Below, piece after piece: positions 27,565-37,722 of a stretch of 64,000 bases of DNA; position 1 is the first letter of the stretch, and the number at the start of each line of letters is the position of its first letter. The stretch is taken from NCBI RefSeq assembly GCF_000377765.1, contig NZ_KB898665.1, positions 186,001 through 250,000 of the forward strand, written 5' to 3'. The notes below the pieces were generated by a model that did not search any database, was not told the DNA's origin, and worked only from the letters and a program-made list of their open reading frames with translations. This stretch comes from Gracilibacillus lacisalsi DSM 19029. GTDB lineage: Bacteria > Bacillota > Bacilli > Bacillales > Amphibacillaceae. A program made the position numbers and the translations under genes.

Positions 27565-28293
27565 ATGCAAGTGAAAGAAGTCGCTGCATTAACTGGTGTA
27601 AGTGTGCGCACCTTACATCATTATGATGAAATCGGACTATTATCGCCAACTAAATCCGCGGAAAATGGCTATCGGATCTATTCCGATGAAGATCTGGCAA
27701 CCCTTCAACAAATTTTATTTTTTCGAGCATTAGATTTTCCATTAAAGAAAATCAAAGAAATCATGTCTAGTTCTCATTATAACCGATTAGAAGCACTAGA
27801 AATGCAACGAAATATGTTATTGGATAAACAAAAAAATATTACGACTATGCTCGAAACCATTGAAAAAACGATTGAAAATGAGAAAGGAGTTTACCACATG
27901 AGTCAAGAGGAAAAATTTCAAGGCTTTGATTTCAGCTACAATCCCTATAAAGAAGAGGCAAGAAAACGCTGGGGAGATAAAAAGGTAGATGAAGCAAATC
28001 AACAAGTAAAAACTATGACGAAGGAACTGCAAGATGAAATGAATCAGATCTACAAAGACTTAGCGGACATCCGCCATTTAGATCCCACTTCAAAAGAAGC
28101 ACAGCAAACTATTAAGAAGTGGTATGATTTCTTAAATGACCATTTCACTACCTATACACCTGAAGCTTTTGAAGTTTTGGGCCAGATGTATGTTCAAGAT
28201 GAACGTTTCACCAAAAATATCGATCAATTTGGTGAAGGTCTAGCTCAATTTATGAGCGAAGCTATGACCGAATTCGCAGACAAACAAAAATAA
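27565..28293 (+). CDS. MerR-family regulator with TipAS ligand domain
   Basis: A 242-residue transcription activator. Residues 1-75 form the MerR winged helix ([28 protein letters not shown]), 75-110 the dimer helix, and 125-240 a TipAS-like antibiotic-recognition domain ([25 protein letters not shown]). Relatives such as Mta and TipA activate their own and efflux genes upon binding drugs. No efflux gene is directly downstream; the gene ends at a terminator. Start at 27565 chosen over a GTG three codons earlier because GGG spacing fits better. Confidence 0.9.
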   Translation: MQVKEVAALTGVSVRTLHHYDEIGLLSPTKSAENGYRIYSDEDLATLQQILFFRALDFPLKKIKEIMSSSHYNRLEALEMQRNMLLDKQKNITTMLETIEKTIENEKGVYHMSQEEKFQGFDFSYNPYKEEARKRWGDKKVDEANQQVKTMTKELQDEMNQIYKDLADIRHLDPTSKEAQQTIKKWYDFLNDHFTTYTPEAFEVLGQMYVQDERFTKNIDQFGEGLAQFMSEAMTEFADKQK

Positions 28294-28319
28294 GCTAAAC
28301 ATCCAATCAATTCTGATCT

Positions 28320-28359
28320 AACAGAGTAAGCACTTATTTGGTGTTTACTCTGTTTTTGC
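28320..28359 (+). terminator. Terminator of the MerR-family gene
   Basis: AACAGAGTAAGCAC pairs with GTGTTTACTCTGTT (one bulge), then a T-run. Confidence 0.85.
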
Positions 28360-28433
28360 ATCCCACAACATGTATTTATTGATAAAGCATGGAAAAGATA
28401 ACCTTAAATCTTACTTATTTGAGGTGTTTGTAT

Positions 28434-29147
28434 ATGTCTGATCTTCTGATTATCGTTGGCAGAGTGCTTACCATTCTCCCTTTACTACTCATCGTCACTC
28501 TCTTCATGGGAAAAAGGGCAATTGGAGAGCTTCCCGTATTCGATTTCCTTGTAATCATTACATTAGCCTCTGTTGTCGGAGCAGACATTGCCGATCCAAA
28601 CATTGATCATTTCCCAACTATCATCGCTGTGATTTTGATTGGCCTTTTACAAAAAATCGTATCCTATGTCAAACTTGCGAACAGACAGGTTGGCAGATTA
28701 ATAACATTTGAACCAACCATCGTGGTATATGATGGTACATTTCTTCAACGAAATCTAAAGGATACCGGCTTTTCCATCGATAACATATTACAAATGCTAA
28801 GAGATAAAGGTGTTTTTGATGTCAATGAGGTTGAAATTGCGATTATCGAGGCAAATGGTTCATTAAGTGTGTTAAAAAAACCTGAGAAAAATCCTGTAAC
28901 TGCTGAAGATTTACAAATTAACCAACCAACTTCTAAAATTTCCTATCCAGTGATAGTGGAGGGAGTCGTTCATAGTAAAGTGTTAGAAGCAAGAAACCTT
29001 AATGAAGAGTGGCTGCAGGCAGAACTCCGAAACAAAGGTATAACAAACCCAAAAGATGTGTTTTTTGCTTCCATAAACCTCTTAAATGAGATTGAAATTT
29101 CGACTTATGAAGATCAGTTTAACGAGATACCTCCCATTCAACATTAA
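28434..29147 (+). CDS. DUF421 (YetF-like) membrane protein
   Basis: A 237-residue protein with three N-terminal helices followed by the DUF421/YetF soluble domain. Marks: FMGKRAIGELPVFDFLVIIT near 24-43, GADIADP, and in the soluble part IVVYDGTFLQRNLKDTG and VEIAIIEANGSLSVLKKP. B. subtilis paralogues include YetF, YkjA and YrbG, some linked to spore membrane traits; function unknown. Start at 28434 has GAGGTG upstream; an earlier ATG at 28389 does not. Confidence 0.9.
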   Translation: MSDLLIIVGRVLTILPLLLIVTLFMGKRAIGELPVFDFLVIITLASVVGADIADPNIDHFPTIIAVILIGLLQKIVSYVKLANRQVGRLITFEPTIVVYDGTFLQRNLKDTGFSIDNILQMLRDKGVFDVNEVEIAIIEANGSLSVLKKPEKNPVTAEDLQINQPTSKISYPVIVEGVVHSKVLEARNLNEEWLQAELRNKGITNPKDVFFASINLLNEIEISTYEDQFNEIPPIQH

Positions 29148-29176
29148 AAGCCCACATGACATAGTGGGCTTTTGTT
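29146..29176. terminator. Terminator between DUF421 gene and diguanylate cyclase gene
   Basis: AAAAGCCCAC pairs with GTGGGCTTTT, placed between converging genes and A/T-flanked on both sides. Confidence 0.85.
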
Positions 29177-29211
29177 GATGGTTCCGGCCTAAAAGCCGAC
29201 ATAGACATCTT

Positions 29212-30333
29212 TTAATTCTTTTGTACAACTAACTGCTGTTCCTCTTGTTCATACATGACTTGATTTTTGCCATTTCGTTTTGCCTTGTACAGTAATTCAT
29301 CTGCTTGTTGAAAGAAGAGCTCTTTTGAAATATCCGCTGTTAAATTTTTCAACCCGATACTTACAGTAATATTTTCATCTAATTCTTCATGGTATTGATT
29401 AGCTATGTACAAGCGAAGACTTTCAACCATTTCATATGCTTGTTCTAAGCCTTTATTTGTAAGAAGAATGGCAAACTCCTCCCCACCATAACGTGCCACA
29501 ATATCATCTTCCGTCACCTGTTCTGATATTGCATCTGCCACTCGTTTCAACACTAAATCGCCATTACTATGACCATAAAAATCATTTATCATTTTGAAAT
29601 TATCAATATCAAGTAAAGCTAGTTGTAGTGGCATTCCTTGGGAAACACTCTGTTCATACAAAAAATCTAAATATTCATGGAATGTCTTATGATTATAAAG
29701 ACCTGTTAACGCATCAACCTTTGATAATCTCTCCATCATAGCACTTTTTACAATTAATTCTTTTTCTTTTTCTGCTGCCCGCTGTAGGAATTGGAACACT
29801 TCATTTCCTCTTTCAATAATGATGAGATAGGTCATGTAGCCAGCCAATAATACGAAATGATAGGAGAAATACTCATAGAAAGTAATTGATTCTCTTATGG
29901 ATGGTATTGCAATTAGAGAGGTTAAAGCGACTAAATTAATCATTAAACTAAAGCGAAGTTTGTTTTTGTCAAAGTAAATTAAAACAACTGCCATCGATAA
30001 TAAAAAAAGAATTTGTAATCCATTCACTTCAGGATGGCTAACAATGGTTACGAGTGCTACAACTGTTCCGGAAATCGTTAATAGTTTTGAACTGTATATT
30101 TGTTTATGATTCATTAAATAATGCATAGTCCATAAAATCCCAACTTGAATAGAGGAAGGGATGATCATTCTATGTATAATAAAATAACTGATATAATCAG
30201 GGTGATAATAAATGGTTACACATAAGCCCATTATTTGTCCTAAAAATGCCATTATCACCATTAACCAATAGATATAAAGGATTTTCTTTGTCCACAGCTT
30301 ATTATTTAAGCGTGTCGGTCTAGTGCCCACCAT
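29212..30333 (-). CDS. Membrane diguanylate cyclase (GGDEF)
   Basis: A 373-residue protein making cyclic di-GMP from GTP. Residues 15-180 hold about six membrane segments as a likely sensor; the C-terminal GGDEF domain (about 200-360) includes DALTGLYNHKTFHEYL, ALLDIDNFKMINDFYGH and the active loop RYGGEEF. The usual RxxD feedback site five residues before the loop reads TEDD, so product inhibition there is probably absent. It is a single-gene unit. Confidence 0.93.
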   Translation of the reverse strand: MVGTRPTRLNNKLWTKKILYIYWLMVIMAFLGQIMGLCVTIYYHPDYISYFIIHRMIIPSSIQVGILWTMHYLMNHKQIYSSKLLTISGTVVALVTIVSHPEVNGLQILFLLSMAVVLIYFDKNKLRFSLMINLVALTSLIAIPSIRESITFYEYFSYHFVLLAGYMTYLIIIERGNEVFQFLQRAAEKEKELIVKSAMMERLSKVDALTGLYNHKTFHEYLDFLYEQSVSQGMPLQLALLDIDNFKMINDFYGHSNGDLVLKRVADAISEQVTEDDIVARYGGEEFAILLTNKGLEQAYEMVESLRLYIANQYHEELDENITVSIGLKNLTADISKELFFQQADELLYKAKRNGKNQVMYEQEEQQLVVQKN

Positions 30334-30623
30334 TCTTTACCCACCTTTGTCATACCCCAGTTAATTCTATTATACACAGATTATTAGGACTATTCACCCA
30401 TTATTTTCAAATAGTTAAGATTTTTTGGAAGACTGCCTAACAATACCTACAAACTTTCCAGCAAAACACCCCTCTGACTCAAGACCTAATTAAAACACAT
30501 CTTTTTCCATTGATCAATATAGACATTACAATCAGTTTTCAAATTCACCATTTATGTTTAGTTAAGGTTTCTAAAGGTTATCGCCAAATAGAGGCAACTA
30601 AACTTTAAAGGAGGTTATATTCC

Positions 30624-30803
30624 ATGAATGTAATGAGAGCAAAAGAAATTAAAGATGATCCGGTTATGAAAGATGTCGTCCATAATGGTAAATATGTTTA
30701 TATTGAGGATGTCAATGATGAAACGCAAAAGGCTCTAGTGAGATATACCAAAAGTTCAGAAGGACTCTTTGAAGTGGATGTTACTAACTTAGTTGAAGAA
30801 TGA
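30624..30803 (+). CDS. sspH: Small acid-soluble spore protein, H type
   Basis: A 59-residue protein starting MNVMRAKEIKDDPVMKDV, with VHNGKYVYIEDVND next and DVTNLVEE at the end. This follows the SspH pattern (MNxxRAKEI...NVxYNGxPVYIQxVDE) of minor spore-core proteins made in the forespore under sigma-G. AAAGGAGG is the ribosome site. It shows that the organism forms spores or recently did. A terminator follows. Confidence 0.88.
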   Translation: MNVMRAKEIKDDPVMKDVVHNGKYVYIEDVNDETQKALVRYTKSSEGLFEVDVTNLVEE

Positions 30804-30813
30804 TTTATTTGTG

Positions 30814-30854
30814 AGCTGAAACACAAAAGATAGTGTTTCAGCTTTCTTTTTTCA
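30814..30854 (+). terminator. Terminator of sspH
   Basis: AGCTGAAACAC pairs perfectly with GTGTTTCAGCT, followed by a T-rich run. Confidence 0.9.
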
Positions 30855-31133
30855 TCATATTACAGTTTCATTACAAAAGGTTAAAAATTCCTTTATCATG
30901 ATTAAAACCAAGATTCAGTGGTATTTAATAATTAAGATATTCATAAGATGAATTTGTAAGATGATCTAATGAGGATTTGATCTGATTCGAGCAAATAATC
31001 CTCACATCTTACACACAGTCATTATGGAATATGTTATTATTTATGCGAGTGGAGCTTAATAAGAAGCATCTCACAACCAGTATCAACTACCCTAAATAGT
31101 TATTGCTCCAAAAAAATTAAGGAGGAATTCTGT

Positions 31134-31313
31134 ATGAGGTGTAAAAGTTGTAATGGTGAAGGGCTAATTCGTTGTCCGGAATGTTCAGGTGAAGGAATTG
31201 ATTATGGTATTCACAAATGCGAAACTTGTGCTGGTGAAGGAGAAATGGCTTGCTCAACATGTCAAGGAAGTGGAAAAATAGGCTTATTTGAAAGATTAAA
31301 ATCAAAAGTATAG
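31134..31313 (+). CDS. DnaJ-type zinc-finger miniprotein
   Basis: A 59-residue protein made almost wholly of four CxxCxGxG repeats (CKSCNGEG, CPECSGEG, CETCAGEG, CSTCQGSG), the cysteine-rich zinc domain of DnaJ without J-domain or substrate domains. It should bind two zinc ions and be cytosolic, with a basic tail (FERLKSK). AAGGAGG precedes the ATG at normal distance and a terminator follows, so it looks like a real gene. A role in thiol redox or protein folding is inferred from DnaJ only. About 280 bp upstream holds no other gene. Confidence 0.8.
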   Translation: MRCKSCNGEGLIRCPECSGEGIDYGIHKCETCAGEGEMACSTCQGSGKIGLFERLKSKV

Positions 31314-31336
31314 ACATAAAAAAGTACCATCACACA

Positions 31337-31374
31337 AAGCCCAAGGTAAATTGAATGCTACCTTGGGCTTTCAC
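31337..31374. terminator. Bidirectional terminator before the catalase gene end
   Basis: AAAGCCCAAGGTA pairs with TACCTTGGGCTTT between the zinc-finger gene and the converging catalase gene. Confidence 0.85.
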
Positions 31375-31383
31375 TTTATAATT

Positions 31384-33417
31384 TCAAACCACGTCTCTGT
31401 TCCAATGTCTGTGTGCTGCTATAGCATTGATCAAATCCTTGGAAAAGTCAGATGAATGCTTACTTAGAACAACTCCTGGACTATCTTTCATATCATCGAC
31501 ACCTAAAAGATTCTCTCCGATTTTGATAGCACCAATCGGTTTGAAATGAGAGTAAGCTTCATGTACAAATAAAGTTGCTTTCTTATAAAAATCTTTCTTT
31601 TCTTTGGTACCTCCAGCGATTAAAACAGCATCAAATAATACTGAATCTGCTGTTAAAAAAGTATGATGAACTTCAATTGTTTCACCATTTTTACCTTTTA
31701 TGGATCCTAACTGATTACTAATAAATTCTATTTTAATCTTCTGTTTTTTTAGTTTACCAAGTATTTCCTTTAATTCTGTTTCATCAAATCCTTCACCAAT
31801 AATCACAGCTACTTTTCTTGTTGCCACTGATTTTACAGTACTTTCTTGGCTAAGAGCTGGTGAAGATTTCTTTAGATTAGTCTCTTTCAGCTCAGGAAGT
31901 TTAACACCTATTGCTTTTGCAACATTCTGTGATAGTTCTGTACTTACATTGGAAAACATCTCGACAACCTGCTTCTGAACAGATTTACTTTCTACTTTCC
32001 CTAATTCAAAACTAAACGCATCAATCATATGTTGTTTTTCAGCGTCACTCATACTATTCCAAAATAAAGTTGCTTGTGAAAAATGATCCTTAAAGCTCTT
32101 GCTTCGGGCGCGTATTTTATATCCATCTACTTTTTCTTCGTAATGCTTATAGCCACCTTCTAGCTCTGTTGATGTTTCTGGTGTATTCCGAGCCAATGAG
32201 TTGTTGTGGTAGCTGACTGATCCCTGATTAATTGTTTGTCTACCATATCCATCGCGTTGGTTATTATGAAACGGACATACCGGGCGGTTAATTGGGATTT
32301 CGTGGAAATTTGGGCCACCTAAACGAATCAATTGTGTATCTGTATAAGAAAACAAACGCCCTTGTAACAATGGATCATTGGTAAAATCAATTCCCGGAAC
32401 AACATGACCAGGATGAAATGCGACTTGTTCCGTTTCAGCAAATACATTATCAACATTTCGATTCAATGTCATTTTCCCGATAATCTTTACGGGCACGTCT
32501 TCTTCCGGCCACAACTTGGTTGGATCTAATATATCATAGTCAAAATTAAACTCATCTTCTTCCGGTATCATTTGAACCCCTAACTCATATTCAGGGTAGT
32601 CTCCATTTTCAATGGATTCCCATAGATCACGTCGATGAAAGTCTGGATCTTTACCGTTTATTTTTTGCGCTTCATCCCAGACTACAGAATGCGTACCTAA
32701 TACTGGTTTCCAGTGAAATTTAACAAAATGGGATCTTCCCTCTTTATTGACAAAGCGGAATGTATGCACACCAAAACCCTCCATCATTCGGAAGCTTCTT
32801 GGAATCGCCCGATCTGACATTGTCCACATTACCATATGAGCTGATTCTTGGTTATTAGCCACAAAATCCCAGAATGTATCGTGAGCAGAAGCTGCTTGTG
32901 GCATTTCATTATGTGGTTCAGGCTTTACGGCATGTATTAAATCTGGAAACTTCATCGCATCTTGAATGAAAAAAACAGGTATGTTGTTTCCGACCAAATC
33001 ATAGTTTCCCTCTTCTGTATAAAATTTAGTCGCAAATCCTCGTGCATCACGCGCTAATTCTCCCGATCCTTTACTACCTGCTACAGTTGAAAACCTTACA
33101 AATACAGGAGTTTTTTTGGAAGGATCCTGTAAAAAATCAGCTTTTGTAAATTCTTTCATAGAGTCATACACCTGGAATTCCCCATGAGCAGCAAACCCTC
33201 TTGCATGTACGATTCTTTCGGGAATTCGTTCATGGTCAAAGTGTGTCATTTTCTCCCTGAAATGAAAATCCTCCATTAAGGTTGGACCACGTTCACCAGC
33301 CTTAATGGAGAATTCATCGTCATGAACTTTTACACCTTGATTTGTTGTCATCTTTTTGCCACGGTCATCTCTTGTGAATTGTTCTAACTGTTCCTGCTTA
33401 TTGTTATCACTCTTCAC
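31384..33417 (-). CDS. katE: Large-subunit catalase with DJ-1-like C-terminal domain
   Basis: Clade 2 monofunctional heme catalase of 677 residues (HPII/KatE type) that breaks down hydrogen peroxide. The core has the distal heme His in [14 protein letters not shown], the Asn in [12 protein letters not shown], and the proximal heme-ligand Tyr in [14 protein letters not shown]. Residues about 530-677 form the flavodoxin/DJ-1-like domain of large catalases ([14 protein letters not shown]). The GTG at 33417 follows AAGGAGG; a longer frame from 33492 lacks a ribosome site. In spore formers similar genes are stress- or sporulation-controlled. Confidence 0.94.
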   Translation of the reverse strand: MKSDNNKQEQLEQFTRDDRGKKMTTNQGVKVHDDEFSIKAGERGPTLMEDFHFREKMTHFDHERIPERIVHARGFAAHGEFQVYDSMKEFTKADFLQDPSKKTPVFVRFSTVAGSKGSGELARDARGFATKFYTEEGNYDLVGNNIPVFFIQDAMKFPDLIHAVKPEPHNEMPQAASAHDTFWDFVANNQESAHMVMWTMSDRAIPRSFRMMEGFGVHTFRFVNKEGRSHFVKFHWKPVLGTHSVVWDEAQKINGKDPDFHRRDLWESIENGDYPEYELGVQMIPEEDEFNFDYDILDPTKLWPEEDVPVKIIGKMTLNRNVDNVFAETEQVAFHPGHVVPGIDFTNDPLLQGRLFSYTDTQLIRLGGPNFHEIPINRPVCPFHNNQRDGYGRQTINQGSVSYHNNSLARNTPETSTELEGGYKHYEEKVDGYKIRARSKSFKDHFSQATLFWNSMSDAEKQHMIDAFSFELGKVESKSVQKQVVEMFSNVSTELSQNVAKAIGVKLPELKETNLKKSSPALSQESTVKSVATRKVAVIIGEGFDETELKEILGKLKKQKIKIEFISNQLGSIKGKNGETIEVHHTFLTADSVLFDAVLIAGGTKEKKDFYKKATLFVHEAYSHFKPIGAIKIGENLLGVDDMKDSPGVVLSKHSSDFSKDLINAIAAHRHWNRDVV

Positions 33418-33656
33418 TTTAAATCCTCCTTGTGGAATTGATGAGAACCCTTTACAGAAAACCTCTTCCCCTGATAATAAAAGATAAAACATTCAAGATA
33501 CATAAGGTCTTTGTCTTATATGGCATCTCCAGCCACACCCCTCCAAAATTTATTGATTAGTTAATAATTCACCCGATTATTTTAGATATTTAGCTCATCA
33601 AGTTGTTCGAGAAATCCTCAAAAAAATGGACTAAAGCACTTTTGCTCTAGTCTTCT

Positions 33657-34007
33657 CTAACTTCCTCTATATACTTGATAACCCCATGGGGAAATAAGTA
33701 ATGGTATATGATAGTGGGATTCTAGATTTTGTACTCCGAATCGTACAGGGACAAATTCGAGAAAATAGGGCTCTTGTTGTTCTATGCCTTGAACACGAAA
33801 ATACTCTCCAATATGAAACAGGAATTCGTATTCTCCTGTTGTTACTTCTTCTCTCGTAAGCATTGCCTCATCAATTCTGCCATCCTGGTTGGTCACCACT
33901 GTTTTCAAGTACTCCTTTCCATTTTTAGTTATCTGATACAGATCAATTTTTATATGACTTCCCGGTTTTCCATAGGTTAAATCTAAAACATGAGTAGTTA
34001 TCGCCAT
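33657..34007 (-). CDS. pucM: 5-hydroxyisourate hydrolase (transthyretin-like)
   Basis: Hydrolyses 5-hydroxyisourate, the product of urate oxidation, to OHCU. The 116-residue protein has the family ends: THVLDLTYGKPG at residues 4-15 (catalytic His) and the C-terminal YRGS tetrapeptide, with HYHIPLLISPWGYQVYRGS holding a further active-site His. It lies 16 bp after the OHCU decarboxylase gene, the next step of the same pathway. Confidence 0.94.
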   Translation of the reverse strand: MAITTHVLDLTYGKPGSHIKIDLYQITKNGKEYLKTVVTNQDGRIDEAMLTREEVTTGEYEFLFHIGEYFRVQGIEQQEPYFLEFVPVRFGVQNLESHYHIPLLISPWGYQVYRGS

Positions 34008-34023
34008 CTTTTTTATAACTCCT

Positions 34024-34518
34024 TTACATTATAATTTGTTCCTCTAAGCGGAACCGGGCAATTTGATATATCTCTTTTAACGCCTGCTCAAATTCAATGG
34101 CTGGATCTTTTAAGATTCGCTCACACATATAATTAAAAATTTCTTCCTTTGTCCTCCCTTTTACAGCTATGATAAAGGGAAACTCAAACTTCGTACTATA
34201 TTGGTAATTAAGCGTTTGGAATTTTTTGTATTCTAGTTCATCTAAATTTTGCAGACCTGCTCCTTGCTGCTCTTTTACAGAATCATCACTCATTTTTAAA
34301 CGTTCTCCTAAATTAGGGTGTGATCGAATCAACTCCAGCTTTTCTTCTCTCGTCGAGTCACGTACGATTTCGACCATTCGTTGATGTAAATCCTCTACCG
34401 AATCATATGGTCTGTCTTCTACTGCTTTGATAGCTATCCAAGGGGATTGTTCAAAAACTGAACCTAAGGTTTCTACAAACTCTTCCTTACTCATGGCATT
34501 CAAATCTTCTATTCTCAT
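34024..34518 (-). CDS. uraD: OHCU decarboxylase, stand-alone
   Basis: Converts OHCU to S-allantoin. The 164-residue helical protein has the active-site motif SHPNLGERLKM (His and Glu) near 83-93 and FPFIIAVKGRTKEEI near 128. In B. subtilis this domain is the N-terminal half of PucL, fused to uricase; here the frame stops with no uricase part, and pucM follows. Start ATG at 34518 has GAGGGGG upstream. Confidence 0.93.
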   Translation of the reverse strand: MRIEDLNAMSKEEFVETLGSVFEQSPWIAIKAVEDRPYDSVEDLHQRMVEIVRDSTREEKLELIRSHPNLGERLKMSDDSVKEQQGAGLQNLDELEYKKFQTLNYQYSTKFEFPFIIAVKGRTKEEIFNYMCERILKDPAIEFEQALKEIYQIARFRLEEQIIM

Positions 34519-34658
34519 CACGACGCCCCCTCATTACAGTAATTACTTTTATTGTAAAGTGAAAGACTGAACATGTCATGATGCAAGATATACAAAAAGT
34601 TCCTATATAATTAGCATTTTCGATAATTCTGAGCAAGATTATTAATCACGGTATACGG

Positions 34659-36275
34659 TTAAAGATCTAACACCTTCTTAATTCTGAGTGCAAGTCTAAT
34701 TTGAATCGTTACGTCTGGATCACTCAGGCTTCGACCAAGAATCTCCTCACATTTTTCTAATCGATAAACTACTGTATTTCTGTGTACGAATAGACGTTTA
34801 GCTGTTTCTGAGATCTGGCTATGTGTTTCTAGATACACAAATACTGTTTGAAGCAATGTATCATCATCTTCTTCCATTCGGACTAATGGATGTAATATAT
34901 TTTGATAGAACTCCAGTAAATCCTCCTCCGGAATAATTCGAAGCAACTCTATAACATCTTTTGTCTTATAACTCTGAATAAATCCAACTTTCCCTGCCAT
35001 ACGTCCAGTCTCTAAGGCATCCATTGCTTCTTTAAAACTATTTTTTACGTTCAGAAAATTTCTAGCAAGATTTCCTACACCAAATGAAATAGTACAAGCA
35101 AATTTAGATTGCACCTTTTCTTGAATCAGTTCTAAAGATGAAATAATATAGTTATGGACTTCCTCATCATAATGAGCCTTCTCAAATAAAAAAATACATT
35201 TATCACCTCTCGTAAATAAATGAGTAGATAACGAAAAACTGATCAGTTCATCCTCAATATATTCATACATTTCATCAATTTCTCGTTGACTTTGTGTATA
35301 ACTGCCAATCATTCTGTTCCTTTGTTCCAATTTACCTGTGGCACAGATATAATTATTATTATTTTCGATCGAAAACTCTTTTGCTCGGTTGATGACTTCT
35401 TCATCTGAAGTAAACATTCCTTCCGTAAAATTATAAAAGAACTCATTCTTTACCCGTCTAGAATACTGTGTTAACGCATTCTCTTTAACCAATTCGAAGG
35501 AAATAACATTAGTTGCCTGTTCTATTGTTAATGTTGTCGCATGATCACTTGGTATTATTTCTCCCAGTATTACAAGATAACCAGCCTTCCGATTATGAGT
35601 ATATACTGCAAAGACAGAATACGATTGTTGATCGTGAATAGTCGAGAAACTAAAAAATTTGATATCTGGAAAATATGACACAATATCTTTAACATAGAGT
35701 TTTTCTACAATATTGGCTGCTTGCCTGTTATAAATGGAAGAAGCAATCGGCTTTAAGTATGGATCTAATAGAATAACAGGATATTGAACCATTTTCGATA
35801 AATTTTTCAATAGACTTTCAATTCCTTTCCCACTCATCATGTGGTTGGAAAATTGTCGGTGAATATCAATAGCGGATATCAATTCGTTAGTTCGTTTATC
35901 CAATATTTTGCTTAATGTTTGGTTGACAATATCACCAAGAGAACTTTGAACGGGAATTTCGATAATCGGAAATGAAAAAGCTTTTGCTAATTGAAGTACT
36001 TGTTGAGGAATTTCTGATAAGAATCTCTTTGTTTTGATGCCTAATGCTGCACATCCCTGTTCGTGCATTTGCTTCACTAATTTTCCTAATAATTCTGGAT
36101 GATCTTTCATGTGATACGCCGTAGTTACTAGCAATTCGTTCGGTTTCAAGAATTTTGCAATATCCGGTGCATCCATCATGTTGACATATTGCACTTCGCG
36201 ATCCAATCCTTCATCTCCAGCAATTATTTTACATCCTTCTAAGGACGGTACATTAATTAACTCAGACACTCTCAT
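34659..36275 (-). CDS. pucR: PucR-family transcription regulator
   Basis: A 538-residue regulator with an N-terminal purine-catabolism (PucR) domain (about 1-125: MRVSELINVPSLEGCKIIAGDEGL, LKPNELLVTTAY), a GGDEF-like middle region, and a C-terminal helix-turn-helix of the HTH_30 type (ETHSQISETAKRLFVHRNTVVYRLEKCEEILG). In B. subtilis PucR induces the puc genes in response to allantoin-type ureides. It lies between the urate/OHCU genes and the allantoin genes; it is divergent to the latter. It probably also controls pucABCDE at 46-51 kb. Confidence 0.92.
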   Translation of the reverse strand: MRVSELINVPSLEGCKIIAGDEGLDREVQYVNMMDAPDIAKFLKPNELLVTTAYHMKDHPELLGKLVKQMHEQGCAALGIKTKRFLSEIPQQVLQLAKAFSFPIIEIPVQSSLGDIVNQTLSKILDKRTNELISAIDIHRQFSNHMMSGKGIESLLKNLSKMVQYPVILLDPYLKPIASSIYNRQAANIVEKLYVKDIVSYFPDIKFFSFSTIHDQQSYSVFAVYTHNRKAGYLVILGEIIPSDHATTLTIEQATNVISFELVKENALTQYSRRVKNEFFYNFTEGMFTSDEEVINRAKEFSIENNNNYICATGKLEQRNRMIGSYTQSQREIDEMYEYIEDELISFSLSTHLFTRGDKCIFLFEKAHYDEEVHNYIISSLELIQEKVQSKFACTISFGVGNLARNFLNVKNSFKEAMDALETGRMAGKVGFIQSYKTKDVIELLRIIPEEDLLEFYQNILHPLVRMEEDDDTLLQTVFVYLETHSQISETAKRLFVHRNTVVYRLEKCEEILGRSLSDPDVTIQIRLALRIKKVLDL

Positions 36276-36457
36276 GTAAAACTCTTCCCTTCTTTTTTAT
36301 TTTAGATGTTTGGAATAATTATGACACGACCTTTAGTGGATTTGCACAACAACTGTTAATAAATATGACAATATTGCTAATGAACACTTGGAATGCAATT
36401 GGTAAACTTAGGTATAACTTAAACGGATAACGCAAAGTAGGATTGAGGTGCATGGAT

Positions 36458-37708
36458 TTGATAACAGAAACAAAAACTGATCCATTTCAAATACGAGATG
36501 TGGAAACATTAGTAAACTGGTTAGCTTCATTCGGTCAATCCGATATTGGTGGTGCCAATCGTTTACTTTACTCAGAAGCCTGGCTTGAAGCTCAACTGGC
36601 ATTAAAGAATATGATGAAGGCTAATGGCTTTACTGCATACTTTGACAGTGTCGGTAATCTATTTGGAAGATTAGAAGGAACAAAGCAAAAAGATAAGACG
36701 ATATTAACTGGTTCTCATATTGATACAGTAATAGACGGTGGAAAATATGACGGTGTTTTTGGAATTATCGCTAGTTTTTTAGCTACCAAAATATTGTATC
36801 AAAAATATGGTCGCCCACATAAAACTATTGAAATTGTTTCCTTATGCGAAGAAGAAGGCAGCCGATTTCCACTTACATTTTGGGGGTCAGGAAATATAAC
36901 AGGAAAGTATACCTTGAAGGATGCATTAAGTATAAAAGATACGGAGGGGATTTCCTTAGCGACAGCCATGAAAAAAGCAGGTTTTGACCCCGCTACATAC
37001 CGCTCACCTCAAAGAAAGGATATTGATGCATTTATTGAAATGCATATAGAACAAGGGTTGGTATTAGATTACAGTAACACATCGATAGGGGCTGTCGACT
37101 ACATTGTTGGTCAAAGAAGGTTTTCCATTTGTATCAAAGGTGAAAGCAATCATGCAGGAACAACCCCTATGCCATACCGGAAAGATGCTATAAGTCTAGC
37201 ATCTCAATATATTTATTATCTGACAGAGAAAGCGAAACGTCTAGATAAAGACCTTGTTGTTACAGTTGGAAAAATAAATGCGAAACCAAATGTACCAAAT
37301 GTCATTGCTGGTGAAGTTGAATTTTCACTCGATGTTCGCCATTATAACGATCCGTTGTTAGATCAATATTGTGACGATCTAATCCAATACTTTACGTCCA
37401 TTTCCGAAGAACTTGATATGCCCATTGACATCCATCCTTGGATGAATGTCAAACCAGTAGCGATGGATCCAAAGCTGACCCTATTATCCAAGAAAGTTGC
37501 AATCCAACATAATATTTCTGTTCGTTCTCTTGTGAGTGGTGCAGGACATGATGCGCAAGTGTTTGGAGAATTTTGCCCAACTGCTTTACTTTTTGTACCA
37601 AGTCAAAAAGGAATCAGCCATTCACCTATGGAATTTACCAAAAAAGAGGACTTAGAGAATGGTGTCCATGTATTAATCAATTACTTATATGAATTAGCCT
37701 ACACCTAA
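36458..37708 (+). CDS. pucF: Allantoate amidohydrolase
   Basis: Hydrolyses allantoate to ureidoglycine, CO2 and ammonia. M20-type dimetal amidohydrolase of about 416 residues: GSHIDTVIDGGKYDGVFG near 90-107 (metal His and Asp), EEEGSRFPLTFWGSG, HIEQG and GAGHDAQ near 355 are all seen. Start is uncertain: GAGGTG at 36445-36450 best fits TTG at 36458, but ATG at 36452 or TTG at 36443 are possible. It opens a three-gene operon (15 and 25 bp gaps). Confidence 0.93.
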   Translation: MITETKTDPFQIRDVETLVNWLASFGQSDIGGANRLLYSEAWLEAQLALKNMMKANGFTAYFDSVGNLFGRLEGTKQKDKTILTGSHIDTVIDGGKYDGVFGIIASFLATKILYQKYGRPHKTIEIVSLCEEEGSRFPLTFWGSGNITGKYTLKDALSIKDTEGISLATAMKKAGFDPATYRSPQRKDIDAFIEMHIEQGLVLDYSNTSIGAVDYIVGQRRFSICIKGESNHAGTTPMPYRKDAISLASQYIYYLTEKAKRLDKDLVVTVGKINAKPNVPNVIAGEVEFSLDVRHYNDPLLDQYCDDLIQYFTSISEELDMPIDIHPWMNVKPVAMDPKLTLLSKKVAIQHNISVRSLVSGAGHDAQVFGEFCPTALLFVPSQKGISHSPMEFTKKEDLENGVHVLINYLYELAYT

Positions 37709-37722
37709 GGGAGGGTTGCAAT

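Noticed and set aside
31117-31317. Leftward 66-codon frame opposite the zinc-finger gene
   Set aside because: The rightward frame has a strong ribosome site and four CxxCxGxG repeats; the other strand has neither.
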